A stretch of DNA of 64,000 nt. Source: Thauera butanivorans NBRC 103042 (GTDB taxonomy: Bacteria; Pseudomonadota; Gammaproteobacteria; Burkholderiales; Rhodocyclaceae). The stretch's first letter is position 1. Every line of letters starts with the position of its first letter. The DNA is taken from the NCBI RefSeq assembly GCF_001591165.1, contig NZ_BCUG01000032.1:21512-85511 (forward strand). Direction: 5' to 3'. The notes under the pieces were generated by a model. The model was not told where the DNA came from, searched no databases, and worked only from the letters and a program-made list of their open reading frames with translations. Shown here one piece after another: positions 17,779 through 26,669 of the stretch. Both the position numbers and the translations under genes were made by a program.

Positions 17779-18456
17779 TCAGAGATCGTCCCAGGCGTCG
17801 GACCTGGGCGGTTTGCTGCACTCCCACTCCTTCAACTGCTGCAGAATCATGCGGTCGATGGCGGGGTAGTGGGGCATGTTGGCGCCGGCGATGTCATACA
17901 CGGCCATCAACCCCCGGTAACGTAAGTCGCGTATACAAGTATATGCATCAGGTCGTTCGATGCCCCTGCTAAAACAGCTTCCCCATAGCCACTGTTCGCC
18001 TTGCATGTCAAGCGTGCCATCCACTGCGGGATGAACAAAATACCAGCGAGCGGAATAGGACCCAGTGCCGCTTATGAGGCGCGACATGCTGGTCACAGCA
18101 TCAGGAATCAGCTCCAAGCTGGGAAACAGGTCGCGTCTTTCCGTAATGGTTCGTCTGAAACCGTCCAGCGGATGGGCCGGTGTAACGGTGACGTTGACGC
18201 CCTGCAGGCTTTCCCGGATATAGCTCTTACCATCCAGCGTACCTTTGACGGGAACGTGGGTATGAAACGCCGGTGCGTGGTGCAGGATTTGTTCAGAAGG
18301 AAAGGTGATACGGACATAGCCGCCGGGCTCGGAGACGTCATATCCGGGCTTGTCGGGAACATCACGTTCGGCAAAAACCACGTATTGCGGAGGGATGCAG
18401 AAGGTGTATTCACCGATGGGATGGCGGGTTTGGACCTGCCATGAAGGAATAAGCAC
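17779..18456 (-). CDS. Array paralogue C (leader frameshifted), putative immunity-like protein
   Basis: 225 residues from a GTG at 18456, closely similar to its two upstream paralogues (shared TRHPIGEYTFCIPPQYVVF, MPHYPAIDRMILQQLK and ECSKP blocks). Its siblings start with MRNL plus a hydrophobic leader. Here the equivalent ATG is at 18502, but one extra base in the leader puts it out of frame, so the product either lacks its membrane/export signal or is not made. Four cysteines of the mature domain are kept. It may be a decaying copy. Function is unknown; the array layout suggests immunity. Confidence 0.6.
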   Translation of the reverse strand: MLIPSWQVQTRHPIGEYTFCIPPQYVVFAERDVPDKPGYDVSEPGGYVRITFPSEQILHHAPAFHTHVPVKGTLDGKSYIRESLQGVNVTVTPAHPLDGFRRTITERRDLFPSLELIPDAVTSMSRLISGTGSYSARWYFVHPAVDGTLDMQGEQWLWGSCFSRGIERPDAYTCIRDLRYRGLMAVYDIAGANMPHYPAIDRMILQQLKEWECSKPPRSDAWDDL

Positions 18457-18511
18457 GTAAAGTAGCGTGCCCCGCGAGCAATAACAGGATCAGATTGCGC
18501 ATGACGGGGCG

Positions 18512-19228
18512 TCAAATGTCGTCCCAGCCGTCGGATTTGCTCGGCTTGCTGCATTCCCACTGCTTCAATTGCTGCAGAATCATGCGGTCGATGGCGGGGT
18601 AGTGCGGCATGTTGACCTCGGCAATACTGTATTGCATTGATAAGCCGGCATGGCGCAAGTACCGGAAACAATCAAAGCGCTCAGACTGTCTGGCTCCCCG
18701 TGCATAGCAACCCCCCCACAGCCACCGTTCGCCACGTAAATCCAGCGTTCCGTTCGGTAACGGATGGACAAAAAGCCATTCAGGATAAATCTGACTGTCG
18801 CCCATTAAGCGTGACATGCCGGTTGTTGGATCGGCAACCAAGTTCAGGTTTGGAAAGGTACCTTGCCCTGCCAAAATATTCTGTTTAAGCGCGTCTAATG
18901 AATGCGCGGCAGTGACCATGACGCTGATTTTTTGGTGGAAATACTCTGTGCTTGTGTGATCCGCAGAAGTCGGGATTTTTTTTTGGAATTCGGGTGCATG
19001 GTTCAGGATTTGTTCGAGGGGAAAGGTGATGAGCACCCAGCCACCAGGTTCCGAGACGTCATATCCGCTGCCGGGCTGGTCAGGGAAATTGCGTTCGGAG
19101 AAGACGACGTACTGCGGTGGAATGCAGAAGGTGTATTCGCCGATGGGATGGCGTGTCTGGACCTGCCAGGAGGGGATGAGCAGGTAGAGCAGCGGGCCGG
19201 CGAGCAGCAGCAGTGTCAGGTTGCGCAT
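18512..19228 (-). CDS. Array paralogue B, putative immunity-like exported or membrane-anchored protein
   Basis: 238 residues with an uncleaved or cleaved hydrophobic leader (MRNLTLLLLAGPLLYLLIPS) and a periplasm-facing domain with conserved cysteines. Shared blocks with the other copies include the DVSEPGG segment near residue 55, WLWGGC near 175 and a C-terminal helix with MILQQLKQWECSKP. It lies 9 bases after paralogue A on the same strand. No family is recognised. Several divergent tandem copies downstream of one larger gene is the layout of toxin immunity arrays; that role is inference. Confidence 0.7.
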   Translation of the reverse strand: MRNLTLLLLAGPLLYLLIPSWQVQTRHPIGEYTFCIPPQYVVFSERNFPDQPGSGYDVSEPGGWVLITFPLEQILNHAPEFQKKIPTSADHTSTEYFHQKISVMVTAAHSLDALKQNILAGQGTFPNLNLVADPTTGMSRLMGDSQIYPEWLFVHPLPNGTLDLRGERWLWGGCYARGARQSERFDCFRYLRHAGLSMQYSIAEVNMPHYPAIDRMILQQLKQWECSKPSKSDGWDDI

Positions 19229-19237
19229 GGCGAGAGG

Positions 19238-19954
19238 TCAAATGTCGTCCCACGCGTCGGATTTGCCCGGCTTGCTGCATTCCCACTGCTTCAACTGCTG
19301 CAGAATCATGCGGTCGATGGCAGGGTAGTGGGGCATGTTGACACTGGCGATGTGGTACTTCATTGAGAGCCCTGCATGGCGTAGCTCCCGTCGGCATTTG
19401 TAGGCATCGGACTGCTTGGGTTCCCACACACTACAGCTACCCCACAGCCACCGCTCACCATGCAAATCCAGCGTACCGTCTGCAGACGGGTGGATGAAAA
19501 GCCACTCTGGATAGATTTGACTGCTGCCCATAAGACGCGCCATGCCGGTCGTCGGGTCAGGAACCAGTTCCAGGCTGGGAAATTGATCACGTTCTTTCCG
19601 GATTGTACGTTTGAGGCCGTCAAGCGTATGGGCCGCAGTAACAGTGACACTGATGCTTTGGTGAGAATACGCTGTAGCCGTGTAATCCGCAGGAGTTGGG
19701 ATTTTGGTATGGAACGCCGGCGCATGGAGCAGGATTTGTTCAGGGGGAAAGGTGATGCGGACGTAGCCGCCGGGCTCTGAGACGTCATATTCGCTGCCAG
19801 GCTTGCCGGGAAAATCACGGTCTGAAAAAACGACGTACTGCGGTGGAATGCAGAAGGTGTATTCGCCGATGGGATGGCGTGTCTGGACTTGCCATGAAGG
19901 GATGAGCAGGTAGAGCAGCGGACCGGCGAGCAGCAGCAGGATCAGGTTGCGCAT
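19238..19954 (-). CDS. Array paralogue A, putative immunity-like exported or membrane-anchored protein
   Basis: 238 residues, the same length as paralogue B, and the copy nearest the candidate effector gene, whose stop lies 1 base upstream of this ATG. The leader is MRNLILLLLAGPLLYLLIPS; the domain after it has the same cysteines and blocks as B and C. The central part (residues about 75-120) differs most between copies, as expected of a surface that recognises a variable partner. Function is unknown. Confidence 0.7.
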   Translation of the reverse strand: MRNLILLLLAGPLLYLLIPSWQVQTRHPIGEYTFCIPPQYVVFSDRDFPGKPGSEYDVSEPGGYVRITFPPEQILLHAPAFHTKIPTPADYTATAYSHQSISVTVTAAHTLDGLKRTIRKERDQFPSLELVPDPTTGMARLMGSSQIYPEWLFIHPSADGTLDLHGERWLWGSCSVWEPKQSDAYKCRRELRHAGLSMKYHIASVNMPHYPAIDRMILQQLKQWECSKPGKSDAWDDI

Positions 19955-19955
19955 G

Positions 19956-20864
19956 TCAGCGTGCCGGACCGGGGTAGCCTTCGTCGCTGTCGCAGTCGTG
20001 GCAGTACAGAAAGCCGTAGATGCGGAATTCCATCTCGTCTGGCACCGCACGCAGCCAAGTACCGCCATAGTTGTCCGGCTGGATGTGAAATTCTGCAAAT
20101 GCCTCGTGATGATAGTCAGCAACTTGTTGCTTGCTTAACAAGCCGCGAATTTTTCCATAAGAATACCGATAATCTGCTTTTACATAGTCGATATGCATTC
20201 TGGCGACAGCCTTCCCGACATTCCGTATCTTCTCCCGCTCCTGCCGCATGTTCCCCCTGAATCCCGCCTTGTTCAAGCCGACGCTGAGATTGACGATGGT
20301 GGTGCGGGTGATGCCCTCCCAGTAGGCGAAGCCCTTGTGGTCCCAGTACTCGGGGTTGCCGCGTTCGATGGCGGCACGATATTCCTCGGCGCTGCGGCTC
20401 CACAGGCCGAAGCCGATGCGGGCGACGGGGTCGAGCTTGTGCAGGCGGCTGAGCCAGAAAGCGCGGATGTCGCCTCGTTCGACGAGGGACTCCTCCTCGG
20501 CGGTGATCGCCAGATCGGGGCGCAGCGTGCCGCTGGCGGCATCGACCTGCACGGCCGGGCCGGCGCAGGCGTGGGATGCCGGTCCGTCCAGGCGCACCAG
20601 GACATGCACGCCGCCGTTCAGCAGGCGCTTGGCGCGGCGCAGCACTTCACGGTCTTCCGGGGCCTCGTCGAAATCGCGTGCCGGGTCGTTGGCGGCGACG
20701 AAGTCGAGCAGGGTACGCATTGCCCCCGGATCCGACAGGCCGGCGTCGAGCAGGCTGGCCGATTGCCGGGGCAGCGAGGCATGCAGTTCGCGGCAAACGG
20801 CGTGGCGCGGGCCGAGAAAATAGCTGTCGTGTCCAAGCTTGAGCGTGACAGAACGGCCGGGCAT
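19956..20864 (-). CDS. Unrecognised 302-residue protein heading the paralogue array, candidate effector
   Basis: No signal peptide or membrane span is visible. The N-terminal half is acidic and alanine-rich; the C-terminal third is rich in Tyr, His and Trp, with MHIDYVKADYRYSYGK, DYHHEAFAEFH and a Cys-His-Asp patch (YCHDCDSDEGYPG) at the very end. It is joined to three tandem paralogues with membrane leaders. AGGAG lies 8 bases before the ATG at 20864. The layout fits a secreted toxin, for example type VI cargo, with immunity copies, but no secretion gene is in the window and no catalytic motif is recognised. Confidence 0.6.
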   Translation of the reverse strand: MPGRSVTLKLGHDSYFLGPRHAVCRELHASLPRQSASLLDAGLSDPGAMRTLLDFVAANDPARDFDEAPEDREVLRRAKRLLNGGVHVLVRLDGPASHACAGPAVQVDAASGTLRPDLAITAEEESLVERGDIRAFWLSRLHKLDPVARIGFGLWSRSAEEYRAAIERGNPEYWDHKGFAYWEGITRTTIVNLSVGLNKAGFRGNMRQEREKIRNVGKAVARMHIDYVKADYRYSYGKIRGLLSKQQVADYHHEAFAEFHIQPDNYGGTWLRAVPDEMEFRIYGFLYCHDCDSDEGYPGPAR

Positions 20865-20943
20865 GTCGGTATCTCCTCTGAATGAGCCCTGCGGGTACGG
20901 GCAAAAACATTGTCGTATGGCAAACCGTGGATTCTGCACCCTG

Positions 20944-20959
20944 TTGAATGTTGATTCAA
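20944..20959. promoter_or_regulatory. Inverted repeat upstream of the candidate effector operon
   Basis: TTGAATGTTGATTCAA is a perfect 6-bp inverted repeat with a 4-base spacer, 80 bases upstream of the start at 20864. It may be an operator; the regulator is unknown. Confidence 0.35.
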
Positions 20960-21052
20960 TAATGACGCCCCGCTTTGCATGACGTCCCACCCTTGACGAA
21001 AGCCAGCATGCCGACTGAACGGCGGAGTTTCAAACCGGAGTCGGTTTCACGA

Positions 21053-22210
21053 TCAAACCGAATCGGACGGATCGAGCTGCAGCGCGATATACAGCAGCAG
21101 GCAGTCGTCCAGCCGCGCCAGATCCAGCCCGCTCGACTCCCCGAGCCGGCGCAGGCGGTAGTCGAGGGTGTTGCGATGCACGCCCAGGGCGCGTGCGGCG
21201 GCGGCCGACTTCATGTCGTGCGCGAACCAGCTGGCAAGCGTGCGCCGCAGCAGGCCATCGCGGTCGTGCTGCGCCAGCCGCTGCAGCGGGCGGCGCAGTT
21301 CGTCCGCCTGCCAGCCTTCGTTCATGCCAGCCAGCAGCACGGCCAGCGTCTGGTCCGCATAGCAGTGCAAGGCACCACCACGCCGACGGCCGAGGCGCAG
21401 CACTGCGCACGCCGACTGGTAGGAGCGCGCCAGCCCGGCACGGCCCGGAAACACGCCGCCGAGCGCCAGCCGCGGCGGTGGATGGCCATCGCGCCGAAGG
21501 CGTGCAAGCAGGGCTTCGGCGCGCTTGCGCAGCCGCTGCACCTCGTCCGGCGCCGCCGAAACCGGCAACAGCACCACCACTTCGCGCAGCGACACCGGCG
21601 CGCACAGCACGCCCGGCTCGGCCGCCAGCACACCCAGCAGACGCTGCTGCTCGGCAAGCTGGGCAGCCGCATCGGCGACTGCCGTATCGGCGGCGGCAGG
21701 ATCGGATTCAAGCAGCAGCACGACGCGCGGGCGTGCCGGATCGACGCCGAGCTGGCGCGCCCAGTCTTCCAGCGCCGGGGCCGGCGCGGCCAGGCCGACG
21801 AGCTGCAGCACCAGTTCCTCGCGCAGGCGGGCATCGCGCGCGATGATCTGCATCAGCCGCGCCTGCTCGATCATGGTTTCGGCAGCCATGCGCAGCAGTT
21901 CGGCGAACTGGCGGATGGCATCGGGTTCGCCGCTGAGCCCGATCACGCCGACGATGCCGCCTTCGGCGCGCAGCGGCAGGTTGATGCCCGGCCGTGCATC
22001 GTGCAGCCGGCGCGCCAGCACATCGTCGATCTCGACCGTGCGCCCCTGCGCCAGCACCATCATCGCGCCCTCGTGCGGGCTGCCGATGCGGGCCGCGTCG
22101 CCGCTGGCGATGATGACGCCGCGCGCGTCCATGACGTTCACGTTGGCATGCAGGATCTGCATCGTGCGATCGACGATGGACTGGGCAAGGGAGGCATCGA
22201 GCAGCAGCAT
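21053..22210 (-). CDS. CdaR-type sugar diacid/glycerate regulator
   Basis: 385 residues, the length of E. coli CdaR. The N-terminal diacid-recognition domain (residues about 1-135) begins LDASLAQSIVDRTM and has VMDARGVIIASGD and HDARPGINLPL. The C-terminal PucR-type helix-turn-helix has AAARALGVHRNTLDYRL. CdaR activates glycerate and hexarate genes in enterics. Here it lies downstream of tctCBA and shares the window with a glycerate kinase operon, so both may be targets (inference). The region between it and tctA contains a strong terminator, so it probably has its own promoter. Confidence 0.85.
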   Translation of the reverse strand: MLLLDASLAQSIVDRTMQILHANVNVMDARGVIIASGDAARIGSPHEGAMMVLAQGRTVEIDDVLARRLHDARPGINLPLRAEGGIVGVIGLSGEPDAIRQFAELLRMAAETMIEQARLMQIIARDARLREELVLQLVGLAAPAPALEDWARQLGVDPARPRVVLLLESDPAAADTAVADAAAQLAEQQRLLGVLAAEPGVLCAPVSLREVVVLLPVSAAPDEVQRLRKRAEALLARLRRDGHPPPRLALGGVFPGRAGLARSYQSACAVLRLGRRRGGALHCYADQTLAVLLAGMNEGWQADELRRPLQRLAQHDRDGLLRRTLASWFAHDMKSAAAARALGVHRNTLDYRLRRLGESSGLDLARLDDCLLLYIALQLDPSDSV

Positions 22211-22313
22211 GGCGGGAACGGGGCGCGGAAGATGCCCACATGCTGCCGCGTAAGGCCGGCGCGGACAAGCCGGAGCGTCGGGACGCACCCGGCGATGCCG
22301 CCGCTGCCTGCAT

Positions 22314-22357
22314 GAACGAAAACGGCCCGGCTGGCGGACGAGCCGCCAGCCGGGCCG
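22314..22357 (-). terminator. Rho-independent terminator downstream of tctA
   Basis: A perfect 15-bp stem (22323-22337 with 22343-22357) and a 5-base loop, followed on the - strand by GTTTTCGTTC. It ends the tctCBA transcript before cdaR. Confidence 0.8.
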
Positions 22358-22378
22358 GTCGATCGACTGCTCAGGCGA

Positions 22379-23899
22379 TCACGCGTCGGCGACAGCCGGC
22401 CTGCCGGCACGCTTGGCATTGTTCCGCCAGGTGCGATAGATCGGCAGGGCGATCATCGCTGCGATCAGGGTCCACACACCCCAGGTGATCGGGCTGGCGA
22501 ACAGGATGCCGAGGCTGCCGTCGGAAATCGACAGCGCGCGGCGCAGGTTCTGCTCCATCAGCCCGCCGAGGATGAAACCGAGCAGGATCGCCGACAGCGG
22601 GAAGTCCAGCTTGCGCAGGATGTAGCCGGCCACGCCGATGATGATCATCAGGAACAGGTCGAAGGTGGTCGCATGCACCGCATAGACGCCGATCGAGGTG
22701 ATGATGGCGATCGCCGGCACCAACGCCCAGTAAGGCACGGCGAGGATCTTGGTGAAGACCTTGATCATCGGCACGTTCATGACGATCAGCATGACGTTGG
22801 CGACGAACAGCGAGGCGATCAGCCCCCAGACGATGTCGGGCTGGTTCTGGAACAGCAGCGGGCCCGGCGTGATGTTGTACAGCGTCAGCGCGCCGAGCAT
22901 CACCGCGGTGGTGCCCGAACCGGGCACGCCGAGCGTCAGCATCGGCACCATGGAGCCGCAGGCCGAGGCGCTGTTGGCGGTTTCCGGCGCGGCCAGGCCG
23001 CGCAAGTCGCCCTTGCCGAACTGGTTGTCCTTGTGTGCCAGGCGCTTCTCGCTCATGTAGGCCACGGCGCTGGCCAGCGTGGCACCGGCGCCGGGCAGGA
23101 TGCCGAGGCCGAAACCGATGGCGCCGCTGCGCAGGTTGGTGGCCAGCACGAAAGCGCCTTCCTTGAGGTTGAACAGCATGCGGCCGCTGGCTTCGAGGGC
23201 TTTCTGGCCGCGGTGGGTATGCTCCAGCAGCACGAGGATCTCGCTGACCGAGAACAGGCCGAGCACCAGCACCACGAACTGGATGCCGTCGGCCAGGCCC
23301 AGGCTGCCGAAGGTGAAGCGATACACGCCACTGTTGGAATCGATGCCGACGCAGGACAGGAACAGGCCGATGCAGCAGGCGATGGCAGTCTTCATCGGCC
23401 TGTTGCCGGCCATGCCGGCCAGGCAGACGATGGCGAACACCATCAGCACGAAGTATTCGGCAGGACCGAAGGCCACCGCCCACTTCGCCAGCAGCGGCGC
23501 GAAGATCACCACGCCGCAGGTGGCGATGAAGCCGCCGAGGAAGGAGCTCCAGGCCGAGATCGACAGCGCCACGCCGGCCTTGCCCTGACGCGCCAGCGGA
23601 TAGCCGTCGAGGGTGGTCATCACCGCCGAGGCTTCGCCGGGGATGTTCAGCAGGATCGAGGAAATCCGCCCGCCGTACTCGCAGCCCAGATACACGGCGG
23701 CGAGCAGGATCAGCGCGCTTTCCGGCGGCAGGCCGAGGGCGAAGGCGATGGGGATCAGCAGCGCCACGCCGTTGATCGGACCGAGGCCCGGCAGCAGCCC
23801 GACGACGGTGCCGATCAGCGTACCGCACAGTGCGGTGAACAGGTTGTAGGGGCTGAGGGCGACACCGAAGCCCTGGCCGAGGTAGCTGAGAGTATCCAT
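22379..23899 (-). CDS. tctA: Tripartite tricarboxylate transporter, large membrane subunit TctA
   Basis: 506 residues with about 12 hydrophobic spans. The family blocks GLLPGLGPINGVALLIP near residue 36 and GILPGAGATLASAVAY near 270 form the two inverted-repeat substrate motifs. With TctB and the periplasmic TctC it makes a cation-driven carboxylate importer. The start lies 3 bases after the tctB stop. Confidence 0.93.
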   Translation of the reverse strand: MDTLSYLGQGFGVALSPYNLFTALCGTLIGTVVGLLPGLGPINGVALLIPIAFALGLPPESALILLAAVYLGCEYGGRISSILLNIPGEASAVMTTLDGYPLARQGKAGVALSISAWSSFLGGFIATCGVVIFAPLLAKWAVAFGPAEYFVLMVFAIVCLAGMAGNRPMKTAIACCIGLFLSCVGIDSNSGVYRFTFGSLGLADGIQFVVLVLGLFSVSEILVLLEHTHRGQKALEASGRMLFNLKEGAFVLATNLRSGAIGFGLGILPGAGATLASAVAYMSEKRLAHKDNQFGKGDLRGLAAPETANSASACGSMVPMLTLGVPGSGTTAVMLGALTLYNITPGPLLFQNQPDIVWGLIASLFVANVMLIVMNVPMIKVFTKILAVPYWALVPAIAIITSIGVYAVHATTFDLFLMIIIGVAGYILRKLDFPLSAILLGFILGGLMEQNLRRALSISDGSLGILFASPITWGVWTLIAAMIALPIYRTWRNNAKRAGRPAVADA

Positions 23900-23902
23900 G
23901 GT

Positions 23903-24367
23903 TCAGTTCTCCAGACCGGCGAGGATGCCGAGCGGTAGCGGTACGTCGAGGGCCTTGTCGAACAGCAGGTAGAGGCCGATGGCCAGGACCACGCCGGCAA
24001 TCACGCTGGCGAGCCAGGAGCCCTCGTAGAGGCGGGCCATGACGATGCCGAACAGCATGCTCGCCGGAATGAAGCCGAGCGTTTCGAACAGTGCGGCGTA
24101 GACCGTCAGCACCACCACGCAGCTCGTCACCTTGATCAGGACATGGCGGTCCATTGGATGGTCATGCTCGTTGGCCGGCTCGTGAGCGCCCGCCGGCTTG
24201 ACGGCGATCAGATAGATCGCCCCCAGCCCCATCAGCAGCAGCAACAGCAGCGGGTAGGAACGGGGCCCCACCGGCTCGTAGGAAAACGGCGCGTGATAGT
24301 CCCAGGCAACGATGCCCAGACCTATGCAGATGAGCAGCAGCACCAGGCCGAATATACGTTGGTACAT
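23903..24367 (-). CDS. tctB: Tripartite tricarboxylate transporter, small membrane subunit TctB
   Basis: 154 residues with four hydrophobic spans (first IFGLVLLLICIGLGIVAW, last SVIAGVVLAIGLYLLF) and a charged loop rich in His and Glu in the middle. It is the usual small subunit of the TTT family and lies between tctC and tctA. The ATG at 24367 is preferred because similarity starts at the first helix. Confidence 0.88.
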   Translation of the reverse strand: MYQRIFGLVLLLICIGLGIVAWDYHAPFSYEPVGPRSYPLLLLLLMGLGAIYLIAVKPAGAHEPANEHDHPMDRHVLIKVTSCVVVLTVYAALFETLGFIPASMLFGIVMARLYEGSWLASVIAGVVLAIGLYLLFDKALDVPLPLGILAGLEN

Positions 24368-24455
24368 GATGAGGGATTCCTCGTGATGGATTTCCTGCCG
24401 GGATGGCGATGGCGTGAACGACACGCTCTCCCGGGAACCATGTGCTACAGGATTC

Positions 24456-24497
24456 CGGGGCAGCCGCCATCGCCGGACAGCGATGGCGGCTGCCCCG
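24456..24497. promoter_or_regulatory. Long intercistronic hairpin between tctC and tctB
   Basis: A perfect 18-bp inverted repeat (24456-24473 with 24480-24497) with a 6-base loop, 8 bases after the tctC stop. No T-run follows on the - strand. It probably stabilises the tctC message or partly terminates it, giving more binding protein than membrane subunits. Confidence 0.65.
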
Positions 24498-24504
24498 ATC
24501 GGCC

Positions 24505-25485
24505 TTACTGGATCAGATTGAATTCCTTCGCCAGTTTCCTGTACTCGGCAACCTGGTTCTTGACGTAGGCATCCAGTTCGTCACCGGTCATGGAGAACGG
24601 ATAGAGCTCGCGCTGCTCGCGCAGCTTGGCGAATTCTTCCGAAGCGAGCAGCTGGTCGAACGCGTTCTTCCACCAGGCGTAGGCCTCGTCGCTGACCTTG
24701 GGGCCGACATAGAAGCCGCGGATCACCGGCCAGGACACGTCGTAGCCCTGCTCCTTGGCGGTGGGGATCTGGGATGCGATCTCGCCCGGCAGGCGCTCGT
24801 CGGAGAACACCGCGAGCAAGCGCATGTCCCCGCTTGCGATGTGCGGCACCGAGTCGGAGATGTCGGTACTGGCAACATGGATGTGCCCGCCGAGCAGGGA
24901 AGTGGCCAGTTCGCCGCCGCCTTCCATCGCCACGTAGCGCATCTTGCGCGGATCGATGCCGGCAGCGCGGGCGATCAGCGCGGTCTGCATCCAGTCCTGG
25001 CTGCCGACGGTGCCACCGGAGCCGATCACCACCTTGCCCGGATCGGCCTTGATCGCGGCGACGAGGTCATCCAGGTTCTTGTAGGGAGAGTCGCTGCGCA
25101 CGGCAAGGGCGCCGTAGCTGGTGCCGACCCCGGCCAGCCACTTCACCGCGTTTTCGTCGAAGCGGCCGAACTTGCCCTGGGCCAGGTTCAGCAGCGAGCC
25201 ACTGGAGAAGGCCGTGATGGTGCCAGCCTCGGCCGGACGCTGGGCAACCACCGCGTTGTAGGCCACCGCGCCGACGCCGCCGGGCATGTAGGTGACGCGC
25301 ATCGGCGACGTCAGCAGCTTGCTCTCGACCAGCGCGGTCTGCGCCAGCTTGCAGGTCAGGTCGAATCCGCCGCCAGGGGCGGCCGGGGCGATGCATTCGG
25401 GCCGCTTCGGCTCGGAGGCCAGGGCCTGGCCGGCAATGGTCAGGCAAGCGGCTGCCAGGGTGGCACGGATCAGGGTAGTTTTCAT
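24505..25485 (-). CDS. tctC: Tripartite tricarboxylate transporter, periplasmic binding protein TctC
   Basis: 326 residues with a Sec signal peptide (ATLAAACLTIAGQALASE, cleavage after ALA near residue 23). The mature protein has the Bug/TctC fold blocks IAPAAPGGGFDLTCKL and VIGSGGTVGSQDW. It captures a carboxylate for TctAB; the actual ligand is unknown. AGGAGACAAC precedes the ATG. It is the first main gene of the - strand transporter operon, divergent from the two-component genes tctDE. Confidence 0.92.
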   Translation of the reverse strand: MKTTLIRATLAAACLTIAGQALASEPKRPECIAPAAPGGGFDLTCKLAQTALVESKLLTSPMRVTYMPGGVGAVAYNAVVAQRPAEAGTITAFSSGSLLNLAQGKFGRFDENAVKWLAGVGTSYGALAVRSDSPYKNLDDLVAAIKADPGKVVIGSGGTVGSQDWMQTALIARAAGIDPRKMRYVAMEGGGELATSLLGGHIHVASTDISDSVPHIASGDMRLLAVFSDERLPGEIASQIPTAKEQGYDVSWPVIRGFYVGPKVSDEAYAWWKNAFDQLLASEEFAKLREQRELYPFSMTGDELDAYVKNQVAEYRKLAKEFNLIQ

Positions 25486-25623
25486 GATGTTGTCTCCTAT
25501 GTGTTTATATGTGACCCAGGCTTCATCAGCTCGGCAGGCCATCTGATGGTCGGGCGCTGTCCGTCTCTCTTGCAGATGAAACAACCCCGTCTGAATGCCT
25601 TTGGCATGCAGACTGGTAATTCG

Positions 25624-25800
25624 TCAGTGCGTCGCTTGGAATGGGTGCTGAATGCCGGTGCTGCGGGCCTCCGGGGCCTCCGGGGCCACCGGCGCGCTGC
25701 CCGCGAAAGCGGCTTCGCCCGGCGGCACGAACACCGTGCCCGCCGTGGCCGGGCAGCTCAGCCACAGGGTCGGCAATACCGGACGCAGGGCAGCGGTCAT
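25624..25800 (-). CDS. Small open frame upstream of tctC
   Basis: 58 codons starting at an ATG preceded by AGGAGACCTGC, a good ribosome-binding site similar to that of tctC. The product is hydrophobic at first (LPTLWLSCPATAGTVFV), then rich in Ala, Pro and Glu. It would be the first frame of the tctCBA transcript. It may be a leader peptide or a chance frame; no family is recognised. The remainder of the 25486-25997 gap holds no other gene that can be supported. Confidence 0.35.
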   Translation of the reverse strand: MTAALRPVLPTLWLSCPATAGTVFVPPGEAAFAGSAPVAPEAPEARSTGIQHPFQATH

Positions 25801-25997
25801 GCAGGTCTCCTCTCTTTTTTGTCATACCCGCGCATCGTCCGCGCGGGCCGTGTGCAGGGCAGTTCGAGCCGTCCTTTCACACGCTGCTAGGCTAGGGGCC
25901 TTGGCTTTCGCCAAGCTTTCACATCCGAAAGTTTTTGGCAGGCCGGACCGGGCGCTACACTGCGCGCTTCTGACGAGCTTCGTGGCAGGAGGTGGCC

Positions 25998-26669
25998 GTG
26001 CGGATTCTGCTGGTCGAAGACCATCCGCAACTGGCGGAGAGCATCGCCCAGGCGCTGAAGGGCGCCGGCTGGACGGTAGACGTGCTGCATGACGGCGTGG
26101 CCGCCGATCTGGCCCTGGCCAACGGGGGTTATGCGCTGGCGATCCTCGACGTCGGCCTGCCGCGGCGCGACGGCTTCCAGGTGCTGGCCCACCTGCGCGA
26201 ACGCGGCGAGACGCTGCCCGTACTGATGCTGACCGCCCGCGGCGAAGTCAGCGACCGCGTCCGCGGCCTCAATCTGGGCGCCGACGATTACCTGGCCAAG
26301 CCTTTCGAGCTGTCCGAGCTGGAAGCACGCGTCAAGGCGCTGCTGCGCCGTTCGCGCCAGGGAGGAAATCGCCAGCAGCGCTGCGGCGCCCTGGTCTACG
26401 ACCTGGACACCTTGCGTTTCAGCCTGCACGGAGCGACGCTGGCGCTGACCGCGCGCGAGCAGGCAGTGCTGGAAGCGCTGCTCGCCCGTCCCGGACGGGT
26501 GATGAGCAAGGAGCAACTGGCCTCCCAGGTATTCGGCCTCGACGAGGAGGCCAGCCCCGACGCCATCGAGATCTACATCCACCGGGTACGCAAGAAACTC
26601 GAAGGCAGCGGCGTACACATCGTCACTTTCCGCGGCCTGGGCTACCTGCTGAAGGCAGCCGATGGCTGA
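25998..26669 (+). CDS. tctD: OmpR-family response regulator of the tct system
   Basis: 223 residues. The receiver domain starts RILLVEDHP, with the phosphoacceptor Asp in ILDVGLPRRDG near residue 51 and the conserved Lys in LAKPFE near 101. The winged-helix domain follows, with IEIYIHRVRKKL and FRGLGYLL. AGGAGG at 25987-25992 sets the GTG start at 25998 rather than the in-frame GTG at 25992. It overlaps the kinase gene by 8 bases and is divergent from tctC, as expected for a regulator of tctCBA. Confidence 0.9.
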   Translation: MRILLVEDHPQLAESIAQALKGAGWTVDVLHDGVAADLALANGGYALAILDVGLPRRDGFQVLAHLRERGETLPVLMLTARGEVSDRVRGLNLGADDYLAKPFELSELEARVKALLRRSRQGGNRQQRCGALVYDLDTLRFSLHGATLALTAREQAVLEALLARPGRVMSKEQLASQVFGLDEEASPDAIEIYIHRVRKKLEGSGVHIVTFRGLGYLLKAADG

